DNA of 64,000 bases from Bradyrhizobium sp. AZCC 1610. GTDB lineage: Bacteria; Pseudomonadota; Alphaproteobacteria; Rhizobiales; Xanthobacteraceae. Each line of letters starts with the position of its first letter. Position 1 is the first letter of the stretch. The stretch covers positions 5,985,001-6,049,000 of the forward strand of contig NZ_JAZHRR010000001.1 of the NCBI RefSeq assembly GCF_036924515.1. Direction: 5' to 3'. Of the stretch, positions 53,415 through 63,483 are shown piece by piece. The notes below the pieces were generated by a model. That model was not told the DNA's origin. It ran no database searches and saw only the letters and a list, made by a program, of their open reading frames with translations. Made by a program: the position numbers and the translations under genes.

Positions 53415-54782
53415 GTGGCCGTGATGGATACGCAATCCGCAACCGCTCCGCCTGCCGGCGTGATCGCGCGCCTGCGTGGGCTGCTTGGCGGCTCCAGTGA
53501 AGCCTCCGTCACCAGGCGGCTGGCCGGCATGGTCTTCATCATCCGCGTCTTCAGCGCAGCGCTCGCCTATTTCGCGCAGATCCTGCTGGCGCGCTGGATG
53601 GGCGGCTCGGACTACGGCATCTACGTCTATGTCTGGACCTGGGTGCTGCTGCTCGGCAGCATGATGGATTTCGGCATCTCGGCATCCGCGCAGAAGATCA
53701 TTCCGGAGTATCGAACCCGCGGCGAGCATGCCCTGCTGCGCGGCTTCCTCTCCGGCAGCCGCTGGATGACGCTCGCCGTCTCCTCGATCGTCTCGCTATT
53801 GCTGGCGGGCGCGGTGAACGGATTATCGCCGTGGATCGACGCCAACGCGATCGTTCCCCTCTATATCGGCTGCCTGACGCTGCCGGCATTTGTCGTTGCC
53901 AACACCCAGGACGGCATCGCCCGCTCGCATGACTGGATGCAGCTCGGCCTGATGCCGCAATTCATCGTGCGGCAGTCGCTGATCATTGGCCTCACGGCCG
54001 GCTCCTTCGTGCTCGGCTTCAATCTCGGCGCCACCGCCGCAATGTGGGCCAGCGCCGCCGCGGTATGGATCGCGATGATCGGCCAGATGATCGTGCTGAA
54101 CCGCAGGCTCGGCGGCCACATCGAGGCTGGCCCCAAGGCCTATGATTTCCGCGGCTGGCTCGCGGTCTCGCTGCCGATCCTGCTGGTGGAAAGCTTTTAT
54201 CTGCTGTTGTCCTACACCGACGTGCTGGTGCTGCAGCAGTTCCGCTCCTCCGAAGAAGTCGGCGTCTATTTCGCCGTGGTGAAGACGCTGGCGCTGGTTT
54301 CCTTCATTCACTATGCGATGGCGGCGACGACGGCGCATCGCTTTGCCGAATATCACGCGCAGGGCGACAAGCCGCGGCTAGCGGCCTACGTGGCGCACGC
54401 GATCCAGTGGACGTTCTGGCCGTCGCTGGCCGCGACCATCCTGCTGCTGGCGCTGGGCAAGCCGCTGCTGTGGCTGTTCGGACCGCAATTCGTGGTCGGC
54501 TACGACATCATGTTCATTGCGGCTGTTGGACTCGTGGTGCGATCCGCCATCGGCCCGGTCGAGCGTCTCCTCAACATGCTCGGCCACCAGCACATCTGCG
54601 CGCTGGCCTATTCGCTCGCCTTCGTCATGAACCTCGTGCTGTGCGTAATGCTGGTGCCGCGCTTCGGCGGCCATGGTGCTGCGGCTGCGACCTCGATCTC
54701 GCTGGCGTTCGAGACGGTGCTGCTGTTCTGGATCGTGCGCCGGCGGCTCGGACTGCACGTGCTGGCGTTCGGCAAACGCTGA
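53415..54782 (+). CDS. Polysaccharide flippase (Wzx/MATE-like, lipopolysaccharide biosynthesis)
   Basis: 455 aa integral membrane protein with about 12-14 helices, from GTG 53415 (GTG 53421 and ATG 53424 are alternatives). LARWMGGSDYGIYVYVWTWVLLLG near the N-terminus is a hallmark of the oligosaccharide flippase superfamily. It should move lipid-linked sugars across the inner membrane for exopolysaccharide or O-antigen. No glycosyltransferase genes are adjacent, which is unusual for a wzx; galU at 43 kb is the only nearby sugar-nucleotide gene. Confidence 0.88.
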   Translation: MAVMDTQSATAPPAGVIARLRGLLGGSSEASVTRRLAGMVFIIRVFSAALAYFAQILLARWMGGSDYGIYVYVWTWVLLLGSMMDFGISASAQKIIPEYRTRGEHALLRGFLSGSRWMTLAVSSIVSLLLAGAVNGLSPWIDANAIVPLYIGCLTLPAFVVANTQDGIARSHDWMQLGLMPQFIVRQSLIIGLTAGSFVLGFNLGATAAMWASAAAVWIAMIGQMIVLNRRLGGHIEAGPKAYDFRGWLAVSLPILLVESFYLLLSYTDVLVLQQFRSSEEVGVYFAVVKTLALVSFIHYAMAATTAHRFAEYHAQGDKPRLAAYVAHAIQWTFWPSLAATILLLALGKPLLWLFGPQFVVGYDIMFIAAVGLVVRSAIGPVERLLNMLGHQHICALAYSLAFVMNLVLCVMLVPRFGGHGAAAATSISLAFETVLLFWIVRRRLGLHVLAFGKR

Positions 54783-55074
54783 TCCCGGAAGATCAATGAG
54801 ACAGCAAGTGCCGCGCCCGCGCTGACCTGTTCGCCCTGAATTAGTTAGCAATCGGTTTTTCCCGTTTCCCCGGTTCCGCATATGCCTTGTATCTGCCTCA
54901 TTTGAAGCTGCAGGACGCAGCTATCGTCGGTTGCTGGCATAATGGGGAAAATATCCAATGAGCTCACCTGTTCGCATGAAACATTCTTATTTCCTTCGAT
55001 CCTTCGCGATCGATGGAACGGCTGTACCGACGTTGATATATAGTTGAGCATTGGAACCGAGATCTGATCCTGGA
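54783..55074. other. Intergenic region, AT-richer
   Basis: 292 bases. A 28-codon frame at 54958-55044 (MSSPVRMKHSYFL) exists but has no support beyond its start and stop. The region probably holds the promoter of the TSUP gene; the TATATA stretch at 55037-55042 is a possible -10 area. Confidence 0.35.
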
Positions 55075-55905
55075 ATGATTGATCCACTGTACGTTGCATC
55101 GGGATTCGGCGTCGGCCTGCTGGTCGGGATGACAGGTGTCGGCGGCGGCTCCCTGATGACGCCGTTGCTGATCCTGCTGTTCGGCATTCATCCAGCGACC
55201 GCCGTCGGCACTGATCTGCTATACGCCGCCGCTACCAAGGCCGGCGGCAGCGTGGTGCATGGCTGGGCCCGCAGCATTCACTGGCCGGCGGTGATGCGTC
55301 TCGCCAGCGGCAGCATTCCGGCGAGCATGGTGACGCTGCTCGTGCTGTGGCAACTCGACCTCAACGGGGCATCCGCGCGCAGCCTGATCAATCTGGTGCT
55401 GTGCTTTGCGCTTATCCTCACCGCGACATCGTTGATCTTCCGCAAGGCGATCATGGATCGATACCGCCGGCGTATGGAAGGGCTCGATATTTCGACGACC
55501 GCCCGCGCGACCGTGCTGGTCGGCGTAGCGCTAGGTGTGCTGGTCTCGATTTCGTCGGTGGGCGCCGGCGCAGTTGGGGTAACCGCGCTGCTGCTGCTCT
55601 ATCCGCGCCTGCCGATGGCAACCATCGTCGGCTCCGACATCGCGCACGCGGTGCCGCTGACGCTGGTGGCAGGCATCGGCCACTGGGCGCTCGGCTCCGT
55701 TGATTGGGCGCTGATGGGTGTGCTGCTGATAGGCTCATTGCCCGGCATCGTTATCGGCAGCTACTGTGCGGTTCGGGTGCCGGAGACCGTGTTGAGGGTG
55801 GTACTGGCCTCTGTTCTGGTCCTGGTCGCCGGCAAGCTTGTCTTCAACGAACTGCATTTGTCGCCAGAGAGCATCGCGGCCTTTGCCAGGAGCACGACCC
55901 AATAG
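55075..55905 (+). CDS. TSUP-family (TauE/SafE) anion exporter
   Basis: 276 aa from ATG 55075. The repeated GVGLLVGMTGVGGGSLMTPLLILLFG half-motif near the N-terminus and the similar GVLVSISSVGAGAVGVTAL in the second half are diagnostic. About eight membrane helices. Family substrates are sulfite, sulfoacetate, thiosulfate or other organosulfur anions. A sulfate assimilation operon lies 3 kb away, so a sulfur role is plausible but not shown. Confidence 0.9.
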   Translation: MIDPLYVASGFGVGLLVGMTGVGGGSLMTPLLILLFGIHPATAVGTDLLYAAATKAGGSVVHGWARSIHWPAVMRLASGSIPASMVTLLVLWQLDLNGASARSLINLVLCFALILTATSLIFRKAIMDRYRRRMEGLDISTTARATVLVGVALGVLVSISSVGAGAVGVTALLLLYPRLPMATIVGSDIAHAVPLTLVAGIGHWALGSVDWALMGVLLIGSLPGIVIGSYCAVRVPETVLRVVLASVLVLVAGKLVFNELHLSPESIAAFARSTTQ

Positions 55906-55930
55906 GAGTGCTCCCGGCCGCTCCTGTTTC

Positions 55931-56719
55931 CTACGCCGCGGTCCAGCCGCCGTCGATCGAAAGGTTCGCGCCGGTGATTTGGGCTGCATCGTCGCTGCAC
56001 AGGAACAGTGCCAGCGCGGCAACCTGCTCTGACGTCACGAACTCCTTGGTCGGTTGTGCTTCAAGAAGCACGTCATTGATGACCTGCTCCTTGGTCATGT
56101 TGCGCGCCTTCATGGTGTCGGGAATCTGCTTCTCGACCAGCGGCGTCCAGACATAGCCCGGGCTGATGCAGTTGCAGGTGATCTTGAAGGTCGCAAGCTC
56201 CAGCGCCACCGTCTTGGTGAGGCCGGCGATGCCGTGCTTGGCCGAGACATAGGCCGACTTGAACGGCGAAGCGACCAGCGAGTGCGCGGAAGCCGTATTG
56301 ATGATGCGGCCCCAGCCGCGTTTCTTCATGCCGGGCACCGCGGCGCGGATGCTGTAAAACGCCGACGACAGGTTGATGCCGATGATCGCTTCCCACTTCT
56401 CGGGCGGGAATTCCTCGATCGGCGATACGAACTGGATGCCGGCATTGTTGACGAGGACGTCGACCGCGCCAAAAGTCTTCTCGCCAAGCGCGATCATTTC
56501 GGCGATCTCGGCGGGCTTGGTCATGTCGGCGGGCGAATGCACGGCCCGGACCTTGAAATCGGTCTCGATGCCGGAACGCTCCCGCTCGATATCGGCCGGC
56601 ACGCCCATGCCGTTGAGGACGACATTGGCGCCGGCGGCGGCGAAAGCGCGCGCGTAAGCCAATCCGATGCCGCTGGTCGAGCCGGTCACGACGGCGGTCT
56701 TGCCTTTCAATGTACCCAT
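55931..56719 (-). CDS. bdhA: 3-hydroxybutyrate dehydrogenase (SDR)
   Basis: Oxidises D-3-hydroxybutyrate to acetoacetate with NAD. 262 aa from ATG 56719 (GTG 56728 is in frame). TGSTSGIG (12-19), S144, Y157 and K161 form the active site; GIQFVSPIEEFPPEKWEAIIGINLSSAF and LEAQPTKEFVTSEQVA are specific to this subfamily. It lies right after a patatin-like gene with nearly overlapping ends, an arrangement suited to poly-3-hydroxybutyrate breakdown. Confidence 0.94.
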   Translation of the reverse strand: MGTLKGKTAVVTGSTSGIGLAYARAFAAAGANVVLNGMGVPADIERERSGIETDFKVRAVHSPADMTKPAEIAEMIALGEKTFGAVDVLVNNAGIQFVSPIEEFPPEKWEAIIGINLSSAFYSIRAAVPGMKKRGWGRIINTASAHSLVASPFKSAYVSAKHGIAGLTKTVALELATFKITCNCISPGYVWTPLVEKQIPDTMKARNMTKEQVINDVLLEAQPTKEFVTSEQVAALALFLCSDDAAQITGANLSIDGGWTAA

Positions 56720-56724
56720 TCCAT

Positions 56725-57900
56725 TCACTCCTGCTTGGCTTCGGGGGCCTTCGAAACATCCCCCGTCATATCGTAGGCCATCATGGTCTCGCCCGATTGC
56801 GGGCGCTCCAGTACATCCCTGTGACGCATCGACAGGTGCACGTCGCGGACGCCCGCGTTCCAGTGCTCGACCATGGCGACATGCGAAAAGTCGTAGTCCT
56901 TCGACGATGATTCGTAGTTCTTGCTCTTGTAGATCAGGTGCACCACGGTGACAGTGTTTTCCCTGGCTGCGTTGCAGAGGACTGCCACCGACGGATCGCT
57001 CTTGAGATTGTCGGGCAATTTTCCGAGCAGTTCGCGCAGCGCCTTGCGCGCATTGTGTACCTGCTTGTTCTTGTCGGTGCTCATGCGGGTGCGGCTCGAA
57101 TAGCGGATGTCCTTCTCCCTCTCGGCCGCTTCCAGCAGCGACGTCGGCAAGTCGCCCCGCGCGCTGAACAGATCGATCTGGAAGATCAGGAGATCGCGGT
57201 TGTTTTCCTCACCCAGCACGTAATCGAGCGGCGTATTGGAGGCGATGCCGCCGTCCCAGTAATGCTCGCCTTCGATCTCGACGGAAGGAAAGCCGGGCGG
57301 CAGCGCGCCGGAGGCCATGATGTGCTCCGGGCCGATCTTCTTGCCGAGTTTCCTGAATTGGAAATTGTCGAAATATCTGAGATTGCCCGAGGCCACGCCG
57401 ACCGCGCCGACGCTGAGCCGCGTTTTCAGATCGTTGATGCGATCGAAGTCGACCAGCCGCTCCAGCGTCTTCTTGAGCGGCGCGGTGTCGTAATAGCTCT
57501 GCGATTGCGAGCTGCCGGGTGGCCACAACGGTGCGGGCGGAATGCGCGGCGTGAAGAAGCCCGGCACACCGAAGGTGGCAATCAGGGCGGCGCTGGTTTC
57601 GTTGAACAGCGAGCGCGCGCGGTCGCCTGACGTGACGGGATTCCACGGCACAGGGGATGACACCATCTCCCAGAATTCCTTGAGGCGATCGACGCGCGTT
57701 TCAGGACCGTTGCCGGCAATGATCGCAGCATTGATGGCGCCGATCGAAATGCCCGCGACCCATTCCGGTTCGAAACCCGAGCGACACAGCGCCTGAAAGG
57801 CGCCGGCCTGATAGGAGCCGAGCGCGCCGCCGCCTTGCAGCACCAGCACACGCTGCGCCATCGCGGGCGTGGTGGCTGGCGCAGAGTCGGAGAAATCCAT
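56725..57900 (-). CDS. Patatin-like phospholipase (DUF3734 C-terminal)
   Basis: 391 aa. Oxyanion loop GGGALGSYQAG (23-33), nucleophile Ser52 in GISIG and catalytic Asp in DGGIASNTPLD give a complete Ser-Asp dyad. The C-terminal ~130 residues are the DUF3734 extension common in rhizobia. It immediately precedes bdhA. Patatin-like proteins in such pairs are thought to act on PHB granules or membrane lipids; which one is not known. Confidence 0.93.
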   Translation of the reverse strand: MDFSDSAPATTPAMAQRVLVLQGGGALGSYQAGAFQALCRSGFEPEWVAGISIGAINAAIIAGNGPETRVDRLKEFWEMVSSPVPWNPVTSGDRARSLFNETSAALIATFGVPGFFTPRIPPAPLWPPGSSQSQSYYDTAPLKKTLERLVDFDRINDLKTRLSVGAVGVASGNLRYFDNFQFRKLGKKIGPEHIMASGALPPGFPSVEIEGEHYWDGGIASNTPLDYVLGEENNRDLLIFQIDLFSARGDLPTSLLEAAEREKDIRYSSRTRMSTDKNKQVHNARKALRELLGKLPDNLKSDPSVAVLCNAARENTVTVVHLIYKSKNYESSSKDYDFSHVAMVEHWNAGVRDVHLSMRHRDVLERPQSGETMMAYDMTGDVSKAPEAKQE

Positions 57901-58036
57901 CGTGACCGTCGACTAGTAGACAATGACAGCGGCACCGTGGCGGCAGATCGCGACGGCGTCAATTAACGAGATCGGAAGCAAAGATCACGCCGAGTTTATC
58001 GCCCGGTGAGGCATCCAAGCCCGAACCGGACCTGCT

Positions 58037-58534
58037 TCAGGTTGATGCTAGGATGAGTGTCCAGAACACCTTGTATTTGGTGCCTGGAGCATAAGTTGCT
58101 GCGATGCCCAATTTTGTGACACCGTTCTTGAGCATGTTGGCCTTGTGCGGCGGCGAGTCGCGCCAGCCGGAGAAGGCCTCCGCCAAGGTGTGGTATCCGG
58201 CCGAGACATTTTCGACCGCAAGCGTCGCCGGATAGCCGGAAGCGCCCAACCGCTTCTCCAGCGGGCCCTTCACATTGTGGTCCATCTTGTTACGCGCCGC
58301 CATCGCCTGCGACTGCTGCTCGGCGAGCTTGATCAGTTCGGGATCGACCACCACGGTGCCGAGGCCGTTGTTCTGGCGGTATTGCGAGATCATGATCGCC
58401 GCCGCGACCGGATCGAGCGTGGCGCCGGGTTGCGCCATGTCGAGATACATGGCCGGCTGATCTGGGATTTTGACGTCTGCCGAGCAGCCGGCAAGCAGCA
58501 AAAGCCCGATAATGGCGATGGTCGCCCGTTTCAC
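58037..58534 (-). CDS. CAP-domain (SCP/PR1-like) lipoprotein
   Basis: 165 aa from GTG 58534 with GGGGGA upstream. The signal IAIIGLLLLAGC carries a lipobox (Cys at residue 17), so the protein is lipid-anchored. The CAP domain follows: ISQYRQNNGLGTVVVDPELIKLAEQQSQAMA, MDHNVKGPLEKRL, VSAGYHTLAEAFSGWRDSPPHKANMLK. Both conserved His (in MDHN and PPHKANML) and the Glu region are present. Function of bacterial members is uncertain. Confidence 0.9.
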   Translation of the reverse strand: MKRATIAIIGLLLLAGCSADVKIPDQPAMYLDMAQPGATLDPVAAAIMISQYRQNNGLGTVVVDPELIKLAEQQSQAMAARNKMDHNVKGPLEKRLGASGYPATLAVENVSAGYHTLAEAFSGWRDSPPHKANMLKNGVTKLGIAATYAPGTKYKVFWTLILAST

Positions 58535-58648
58535 TGAAAGAATCCCCCAAAGAATCCGGAAGGCTGGACGCGCCCGTTGTTGCATACCAACCGTGGCTGA
58601 ATGGTGAACGGGGGAGCGATTTCGTGGTTGGTCCGGGGCGGCAGCGCC

Positions 58649-58735
58649 GTAGCCCGGATGGAGCGGAGCGCAATCCGGGACGGTCCGTCCGCGTAGAAGG
58701 ACCCCGGGTTGCGCTGCGCTTCACCCGGGCTACGG
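58649..58735. repeat. REP-like palindrome, family A copy 3
   Basis: GTAGCCCGGATGGAGCGGAG..CAATCCGGG and CCCGGGTTGCGCTGCGCTTC..CCCGGGCTACGG. Compared with copies 1 and 2, compensating changes (AT to GC in both arms) keep the hairpin, which argues for selection on structure. It is located just after cysA. Confidence 0.9.
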
Positions 58736-58737
58736 CA

Positions 58738-59787
58738 TCAATCCTGGACCGCGAAAATCCGGTAGCGGCGCGGCTGCAGGCCGATGATCTCACCGGCCTG
58801 GAGTTCCCGGTCCCGCGGGGCGTCGATCTCGATCACGGTCTTGCCCTCACCGCCCGAGAGCGCGATCTCCGCCCGCTGGATCGGGCCGAACGAGCGGACA
58901 TGGCGCACCGCGCCCTCCAGCGAGCCGGTTCCCGCCGGTCCGATCTGCATGTCGTGGCGGCGGACGAACAGCTTTGAGGCACCGGAGACCGCGCCATCGG
59001 CGGCGATATTGAGCGGCCGGCCGCCGAGCCGCACCGAGCCGCCGGCAACCTCCACCGGCAGCACGATGGATTCGCCGATGAAGCCATGGACGAAAGCGGT
59101 GGCGGGATTGTCATAGACATCGCCGGGCGTGCCGATCTGCTCGATGCGGCCCTTGTCCATCACCACCACGCGGTTGGCGACTTCGAGCGCCTCTTCCTGG
59201 TCATGGGTGACGAAGATCGAGGTCACGTGGATTTCGGAATGCAGCGAGCGCAGCCATTGCCGCAGCTCTTTCCGCACTTTGGCGTCGAGCGCACCAAAGG
59301 GCTCGTCGAGCAGCAGGATGCGCGGCTCGATCGCGAGCGCGCGGGCGAGTGCAATGCGCTGCCGCTGGCCGCCGGACAACTGGCTGGGATAGCGGTTGGC
59401 CAGCCAGTCGAGTTGCACCAGATCCAACAGCTCCTTGACGCGGGCGCGGATCGTGGCCTCGTCCTTGCGGATGGCGCGCGGCTGCACGCGCAGGCCAAAG
59501 GCAACGTTTTCGAACACCGTCATGTGGCGGAACAGCGCGTAGTGCTGGAACACGAATCCGACATGGCGCTCGCTGGCACCGTGTCCCAGCGCGTCCTCGC
59601 CGTCGATCCGCACCTCGCCGGCGTCGGGCCAGTCGAGGCCTGCAATGATCCGCAGCAGCGTCGTCTTGCCCGAACCGGATGGACCAAGCAGCGCCAGCAA
59701 TTCGCCCTTGCCGACTTTCAGATCGACATCGTCGAGGGCTGCAAACGCGCCGAATTTCTTGACGATATTTTTGACTTCAATGGTCAC
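58738..59787 (-). CDS. cysA: Sulfate/thiosulfate ABC transporter ATPase
   Basis: 349 aa from a GTG start. Walker [10 protein letters not shown], signature [15 protein letters not shown], Walker [12 protein letters not shown], and the regulatory beta-rich C-terminal domain (about 240-345). Energises sulfate uptake. Its start lies 11 bases inside cysW, so the genes are translationally coupled. The last gene of the operon; a REP element follows within 2 bases of its end. Confidence 0.96.
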   Translation of the reverse strand: MTIEVKNIVKKFGAFAALDDVDLKVGKGELLALLGPSGSGKTTLLRIIAGLDWPDAGEVRIDGEDALGHGASERHVGFVFQHYALFRHMTVFENVAFGLRVQPRAIRKDEATIRARVKELLDLVQLDWLANRYPSQLSGGQRQRIALARALAIEPRILLLDEPFGALDAKVRKELRQWLRSLHSEIHVTSIFVTHDQEEALEVANRVVVMDKGRIEQIGTPGDVYDNPATAFVHGFIGESIVLPVEVAGGSVRLGGRPLNIAADGAVSGASKLFVRRHDMQIGPAGTGSLEGAVRHVRSFGPIQRAEIALSGGEGKTVIEIDAPRDRELQAGEIIGLQPRRYRIFAVQD

Positions 59788-60751
59788 TTGGATAGTCCCT
59801 TGGGGTTTGTCCTTCGTCCAGGCGCTGTTCGAGAACGGTCTTTACGACCAGCGTGATCAGGGCCAGCATCGCCAAGAGTGAGGCAATCGCAAACGACGCC
59901 ACGAATTGATACTCATTATACAGGATCTCGACCAGCAGCGGCATGGTGTTGGTCTCGCCGCGGATATGGCCCGACACCACCGATACCGCGCCGAACTCGC
60001 CCATGGCGCGCGCGTTGCACAGCAGTACGCCATACAACAGGCCCCATTTGATATTGGGCAGAGTGACGCGGAAGAAGGTCTGCAGGCCTGATGCTCCGAG
60101 CGAGATAGCAGCCTCTTCCTCCTGGGTGCCCTGCTCCTGCATCAAGGGGATCAGCGAACGGGCGACGAAAGGGAAGGTCACGAAGATGGTCGCGAGCACA
60201 ATGCCCGGCACCGCGAATAGGATGTGGATGTTGTGCGCCTGCAGCCACGTGCCCCAATAACCCTGCGCGCCGAACAGCAGCACAAAGACGAGACCCGAAA
60301 TGACCGGGCTTACCGAGAACGGCAGGTCGATCAGCGTGATCAGGAAGGTCTTGCCGCGGAAGTCGAACTTCGCGATCGCCCAGGCCGCGATCACCCCGAA
60401 GACGAGGTTAAGGGTGACCGAGATCGCCGCAACCAGCAGCGTCAGCCTGATCGCCGAAAGTGCCTCCGGCTCGGCCAGCGCCGCAAAATAGGCGCTGAGG
60501 CCTTTCGACAAGGCCGATGCGAACACCACGACCAGCGGCAGCACGACAAAGATGGTGAGGAAGGCGACTGCAAGCGCTATGATGATGAAGCGGACGGGTG
60601 CGGGCTCGGTCCGCAGGTCCTTCGGCGAAGCAACCGCGCGCGCCCGGTCGCTCGCCTCGCGGTGCGACGGCGGGGAGATCGCGAGGTCCGCCGTCGACGC
60701 GTAGGCCCTTAGCGGCCTCGCTGGCGTCACAAAGCTCGTTTGCGTCGACAT
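59777..60751 (-). CDS. cysW: Sulfate ABC transporter permease CysW
   Basis: 324 aa from ATG 60751. About 35-55 extra hydrophilic residues precede the first helix. Six membrane helices and the EEA loop ([24 protein letters not shown]) that contacts CysA. Starts 10 bases after cysT ends. Forms the membrane channel with CysT. Confidence 0.95.
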   Translation of the reverse strand: MSTQTSFVTPARPLRAYASTADLAISPPSHREASDRARAVASPKDLRTEPAPVRFIIIALAVAFLTIFVVLPLVVVFASALSKGLSAYFAALAEPEALSAIRLTLLVAAISVTLNLVFGVIAAWAIAKFDFRGKTFLITLIDLPFSVSPVISGLVFVLLFGAQGYWGTWLQAHNIHILFAVPGIVLATIFVTFPFVARSLIPLMQEQGTQEEEAAISLGASGLQTFFRVTLPNIKWGLLYGVLLCNARAMGEFGAVSVVSGHIRGETNTMPLLVEILYNEYQFVASFAIASLLAMLALITLVVKTVLEQRLDEGQTPRDYPSDH

Positions 60752-60761
60752 CAGCAGGCCC

Positions 60762-61598
60762 TCAATGCGCGGGAATGCGGGTTTGCGCCCAGCGTTGCAG
60801 GCGATTGACGACAAGGATGATCAGGAACGAAGCGAGCAGCATGATGACGGCGATTGCCGTCGCATCGGCGTAACGAAATTCGGACAACCGGATCACGATC
60901 AGGAGCGGCGCGATCTCCGACACGTTCGGCAGATTGCCGGCGATGAAGATCACCGAGCCGTATTCACCGACCGCGCGCGCGAACGCCAGCGCAAAGCCGG
61001 TCAAGAGCGCCGGGATCAGGCTCGGCAGGATTACTCTGAACACCGTGTGCCAGCGGTCGGCGCCGAGGCTCGCGGCCGCCTCCTCGATTTCAGGATCGAG
61101 ATCGATCAGGACCGGCTGCACCGTCCGCACCACGAAGGGGATGCCGATGAAGACCATCGCAATGAAAATTCCGATCGGCGTGAACGCGACCTTGATGCCG
61201 AGTTCGGCGAGCGGCGCTCCCAACCATCCCTTCTGCGCGAACAATTGCGTCAGCGCCACGCCCGCGACCGCGGTCGGCAGCGCAAAGGGAATGTCGACGA
61301 TGGCGTCAAACAGCCGCCGGCCCGGAAAACGATAACGCACCAGCGCCCACACGATGATCGTCCCCATCACCAGATTGACGCAGGCTGCGGCAAAGGAGAG
61401 GCCGAACGAAATCTTCAGCGCATTCAGGGTGCGGCGGCTGGTGAGAATTTCCCAGAACTGTCCGGGCGAAAGCTCGAGCGTTTTGAGAAACAGACCGGCG
61501 AGCGGGATCAGGATGATGACGGAGAGCCACGTCAGGGTCAGGCCCATGGTGAGCCCGAACCCCGGCAAGCTCGTCCGCCGTGCGACCGCTGTGCTCAC
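60762..61598 (-). CDS. cysT: Sulfate ABC transporter permease CysT
   Basis: 278 aa from GTG 61598 with GGGGGA-like ribosome site. Six helices, EEA loop [23 protein letters not shown]. Lies 39 bases after the sulfate-binding protein gene and 10 bases before cysW. Confidence 0.95.
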   Translation of the reverse strand: MSTAVARRTSLPGFGLTMGLTLTWLSVIILIPLAGLFLKTLELSPGQFWEILTSRRTLNALKISFGLSFAAACVNLVMGTIIVWALVRYRFPGRRLFDAIVDIPFALPTAVAGVALTQLFAQKGWLGAPLAELGIKVAFTPIGIFIAMVFIGIPFVVRTVQPVLIDLDPEIEEAAASLGADRWHTVFRVILPSLIPALLTGFALAFARAVGEYGSVIFIAGNLPNVSEIAPLLIVIRLSEFRYADATAIAVIMLLASFLIILVVNRLQRWAQTRIPAH

Positions 61599-61637
61599 AA
61601 ATCCCCCTGCTTCCGCTACGGCTGGCCGCCGGCCAGA

Positions 61638-62627
61638 TCAATTCTTGTAAATCTGGTCGAAGATGCCGCCTTCGCCGAAGTGATCTTTCTGCGCCTTGGT
61701 CCAACCACCGAAAACGTCGTCGATCGTGAAAAGTTCGACCTTGGCGAAGGATTTTTCGTACTCCCTCGCGATTTCGGAATCGCGCGGCCGATAGGAATTG
61801 CGCGCGGCGATTTCCTGACCCTCCTTGGTATACCAATGCTTCAGATAGGCCTCGGCGACGGCGCGTGTGCCTTTTTTATCGGCAACCTTGTCGACGACCG
61901 CGACCGGCGGCTCGGCGAGGATCGACAGTGGCGGCGCCACGATCTCGAACTTGTCCTTGCCGAATTCGCGCTGCGCCAGGAATGCCTCGTTCTCCCACGC
62001 CAGCAGCACATCGCCGACGCCGCGCTCGACGAATGTCACCGTTGAGCCGCGCGCACCGGTATCGAGCACCGGCACATTCTTGAAGAGATCCGCGACGAAC
62101 TTCTTCGCCTTGTCAGCGGAGCCGAATTTCTTTTCCGCATGGCCCCACGCCGCCAGATAATTCCAGCGCGCGCCGCCCGAGGTCTTCGGGTTCGGCGTAA
62201 TCACCTGCACGCCGGGCTTGATCAGATCGTCCCAATCCTTGATGGCCTTGGGATTGCCCTTGCGCACCAGGAATACGATGGTGGAGGTATAGGGCGACGC
62301 ATTGAGCGACAGGCGTTTCTGCCAGTCCGGCGCCATCAGCCCCTTGGCGGCGATGGCGTCGATGTCATAGGCCAGCGCCAGCGTGACGATGTCGGCCTGC
62401 AAGCCGTCGATCACGCCCCGCGCCTGCGAGCCCGAGCCGCCATGCGACTGCTTGATCTCGACGCTCTTGCCGGTCTCCTTGCGATAGGCCGCTGCGAACG
62501 CCTTGTTGAAATCGGCATAGAGTTCGCGCGTCGGATCGTAGGACACGTTGAGCAGGGTGTAGTCGGCGGACAGCGCGGAACTCGCCCAGAGCAATCCCGC
62601 GACGAGCGGCAGAATGCGAAGGATCAT
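61638..62627 (-). CDS. sbp: Periplasmic sulfate-binding protein
   Basis: 329 aa from ATG 62627. Signal peptide 1-21 ([16 protein letters not shown]). [41 protein letters not shown] and [17 protein letters not shown] are the sulfate-binding motifs. It passes sulfate to CysTWA. 124 bases separate it from cysH upstream. Confidence 0.96.
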   Translation of the reverse strand: MILRILPLVAGLLWASSALSADYTLLNVSYDPTRELYADFNKAFAAAYRKETGKSVEIKQSHGGSGSQARGVIDGLQADIVTLALAYDIDAIAAKGLMAPDWQKRLSLNASPYTSTIVFLVRKGNPKAIKDWDDLIKPGVQVITPNPKTSGGARWNYLAAWGHAEKKFGSADKAKKFVADLFKNVPVLDTGARGSTVTFVERGVGDVLLAWENEAFLAQREFGKDKFEIVAPPLSILAEPPVAVVDKVADKKGTRAVAEAYLKHWYTKEGQEIAARNSYRPRDSEIAREYEKSFAKVELFTIDDVFGGWTKAQKDHFGEGGIFDQIYKN

Positions 62628-62751
62628 CGTTGATCTCCATTCAGCTTGATGAGGCACATCATCAAAAACATGGAGCATATAAGTCGCGGCGAAAGAGCGT
62701 TCAGTCAACGGAACCGCGTTTCATTGTTTGCGGTGCCGCAACGGCATTGTC

Positions 62752-63483
62752 CTATGAAGTCTTCATCGTATGGATGCCGCATTCTGTCTTGCCCTTGCCG
62801 CGCCAGCGGCCGGCACGGGCGTCTTCGTCCGGCGCGGTCCGGCTCGAACACGGCATGCACCCGACCGACAGATAGCCGGAGGCGACCAGCGGGTGCGGCG
62901 GCAATTTGGCGAGCTTGTAGATCGCCTCGATCTCTTCGCGCGACGCGTTGGCGAACGGATTGAATTTCAGCTTCGCGCCGTCGTCCTCGACGACGGGAAT
63001 CTCGGCGCGCGCGCCGCCCTGAAAACGCTTGCGTCCGTTGATCCAGGCCGAGAACGGCTTCAGCGCCCGCGCCAGCGGTTCCACCTTGCGGATACGGCAG
63101 CAGGCGTCGGGGTCGGAAAACCACAATTCGCGATCGGGATCCTGGCGTGAGAGCGCCTCATCCAGCGGCTTGATCGAACGAACGTCGCGCAGGCCAAGCG
63201 TTGCGATCAGCGTGTCGCGATAGGCGAGCGTCTCCTCGAACAGCCATCCGGTATCGAGGAAGATCACGGGAATGGCTGGATCGACGTCCGCCATCACCTT
63301 GAGCAGCGCCGCCGATTCCGTGCCAAACGACGAGACCAGCGCGAGCTGTTCGCGGCCGACGGTCTTCAGCGCGGTTTCAATGACATGCGCCGGCGAGGCG
63401 TCACGCAAGGTATGATCGAGCGTCTGCGCCGAATGAAGGATCGCCGCATCCGCGGCGAGGGCGTGCTGTACGATCATGCTCAC
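62752..63483 (-). CDS. cysH: Phosphoadenylyl/adenylyl-sulfate reductase
   Basis: 243 aa from GTG 63483 (ATG 63477 in frame). The [4Fe-4S] cysteine set is present: C128-C129 and C209-x2-C212, with nucleophile C235 in KTECGIH. The iron-sulfur cysteines mark the APS-using (assimilatory, plant/bacterial-type) form. LVSSFGTESAALL is the PP-loop. It overlaps the DUF934 stop by 4 bases. Confidence 0.95.
   Translation of the reverse strand: MSMIVQHALAADAAILHSAQTLDHTLRDASPAHVIETALKTVGREQLALVSSFGTESAALLKVMADVDPAIPVIFLDTGWLFEETLAYRDTLIATLGLRDVRSIKPLDEALSRQDPDRELWFSDPDACCRIRKVEPLARALKPFSAWINGRKRFQGGARAEIPVVEDDGAKLKFNPFANASREEIEAIYKLAKLPPHPLVASGYLSVGCMPCSSRTAPDEDARAGRWRGKGKTECGIHTMKTS

Noticed and set aside
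54958..55044. 28-codon frame upstream of the TSUP gene
   Set aside because: No ribosome site, no conservation evidence and chance expectation is high for this length.
62628..62751. Sigma-70 promoter before the sulfate-binding protein gene
   Set aside because: A TTGACT and a TATATG are visible on the minus strand but 21 bases apart, too far for a standard promoter.
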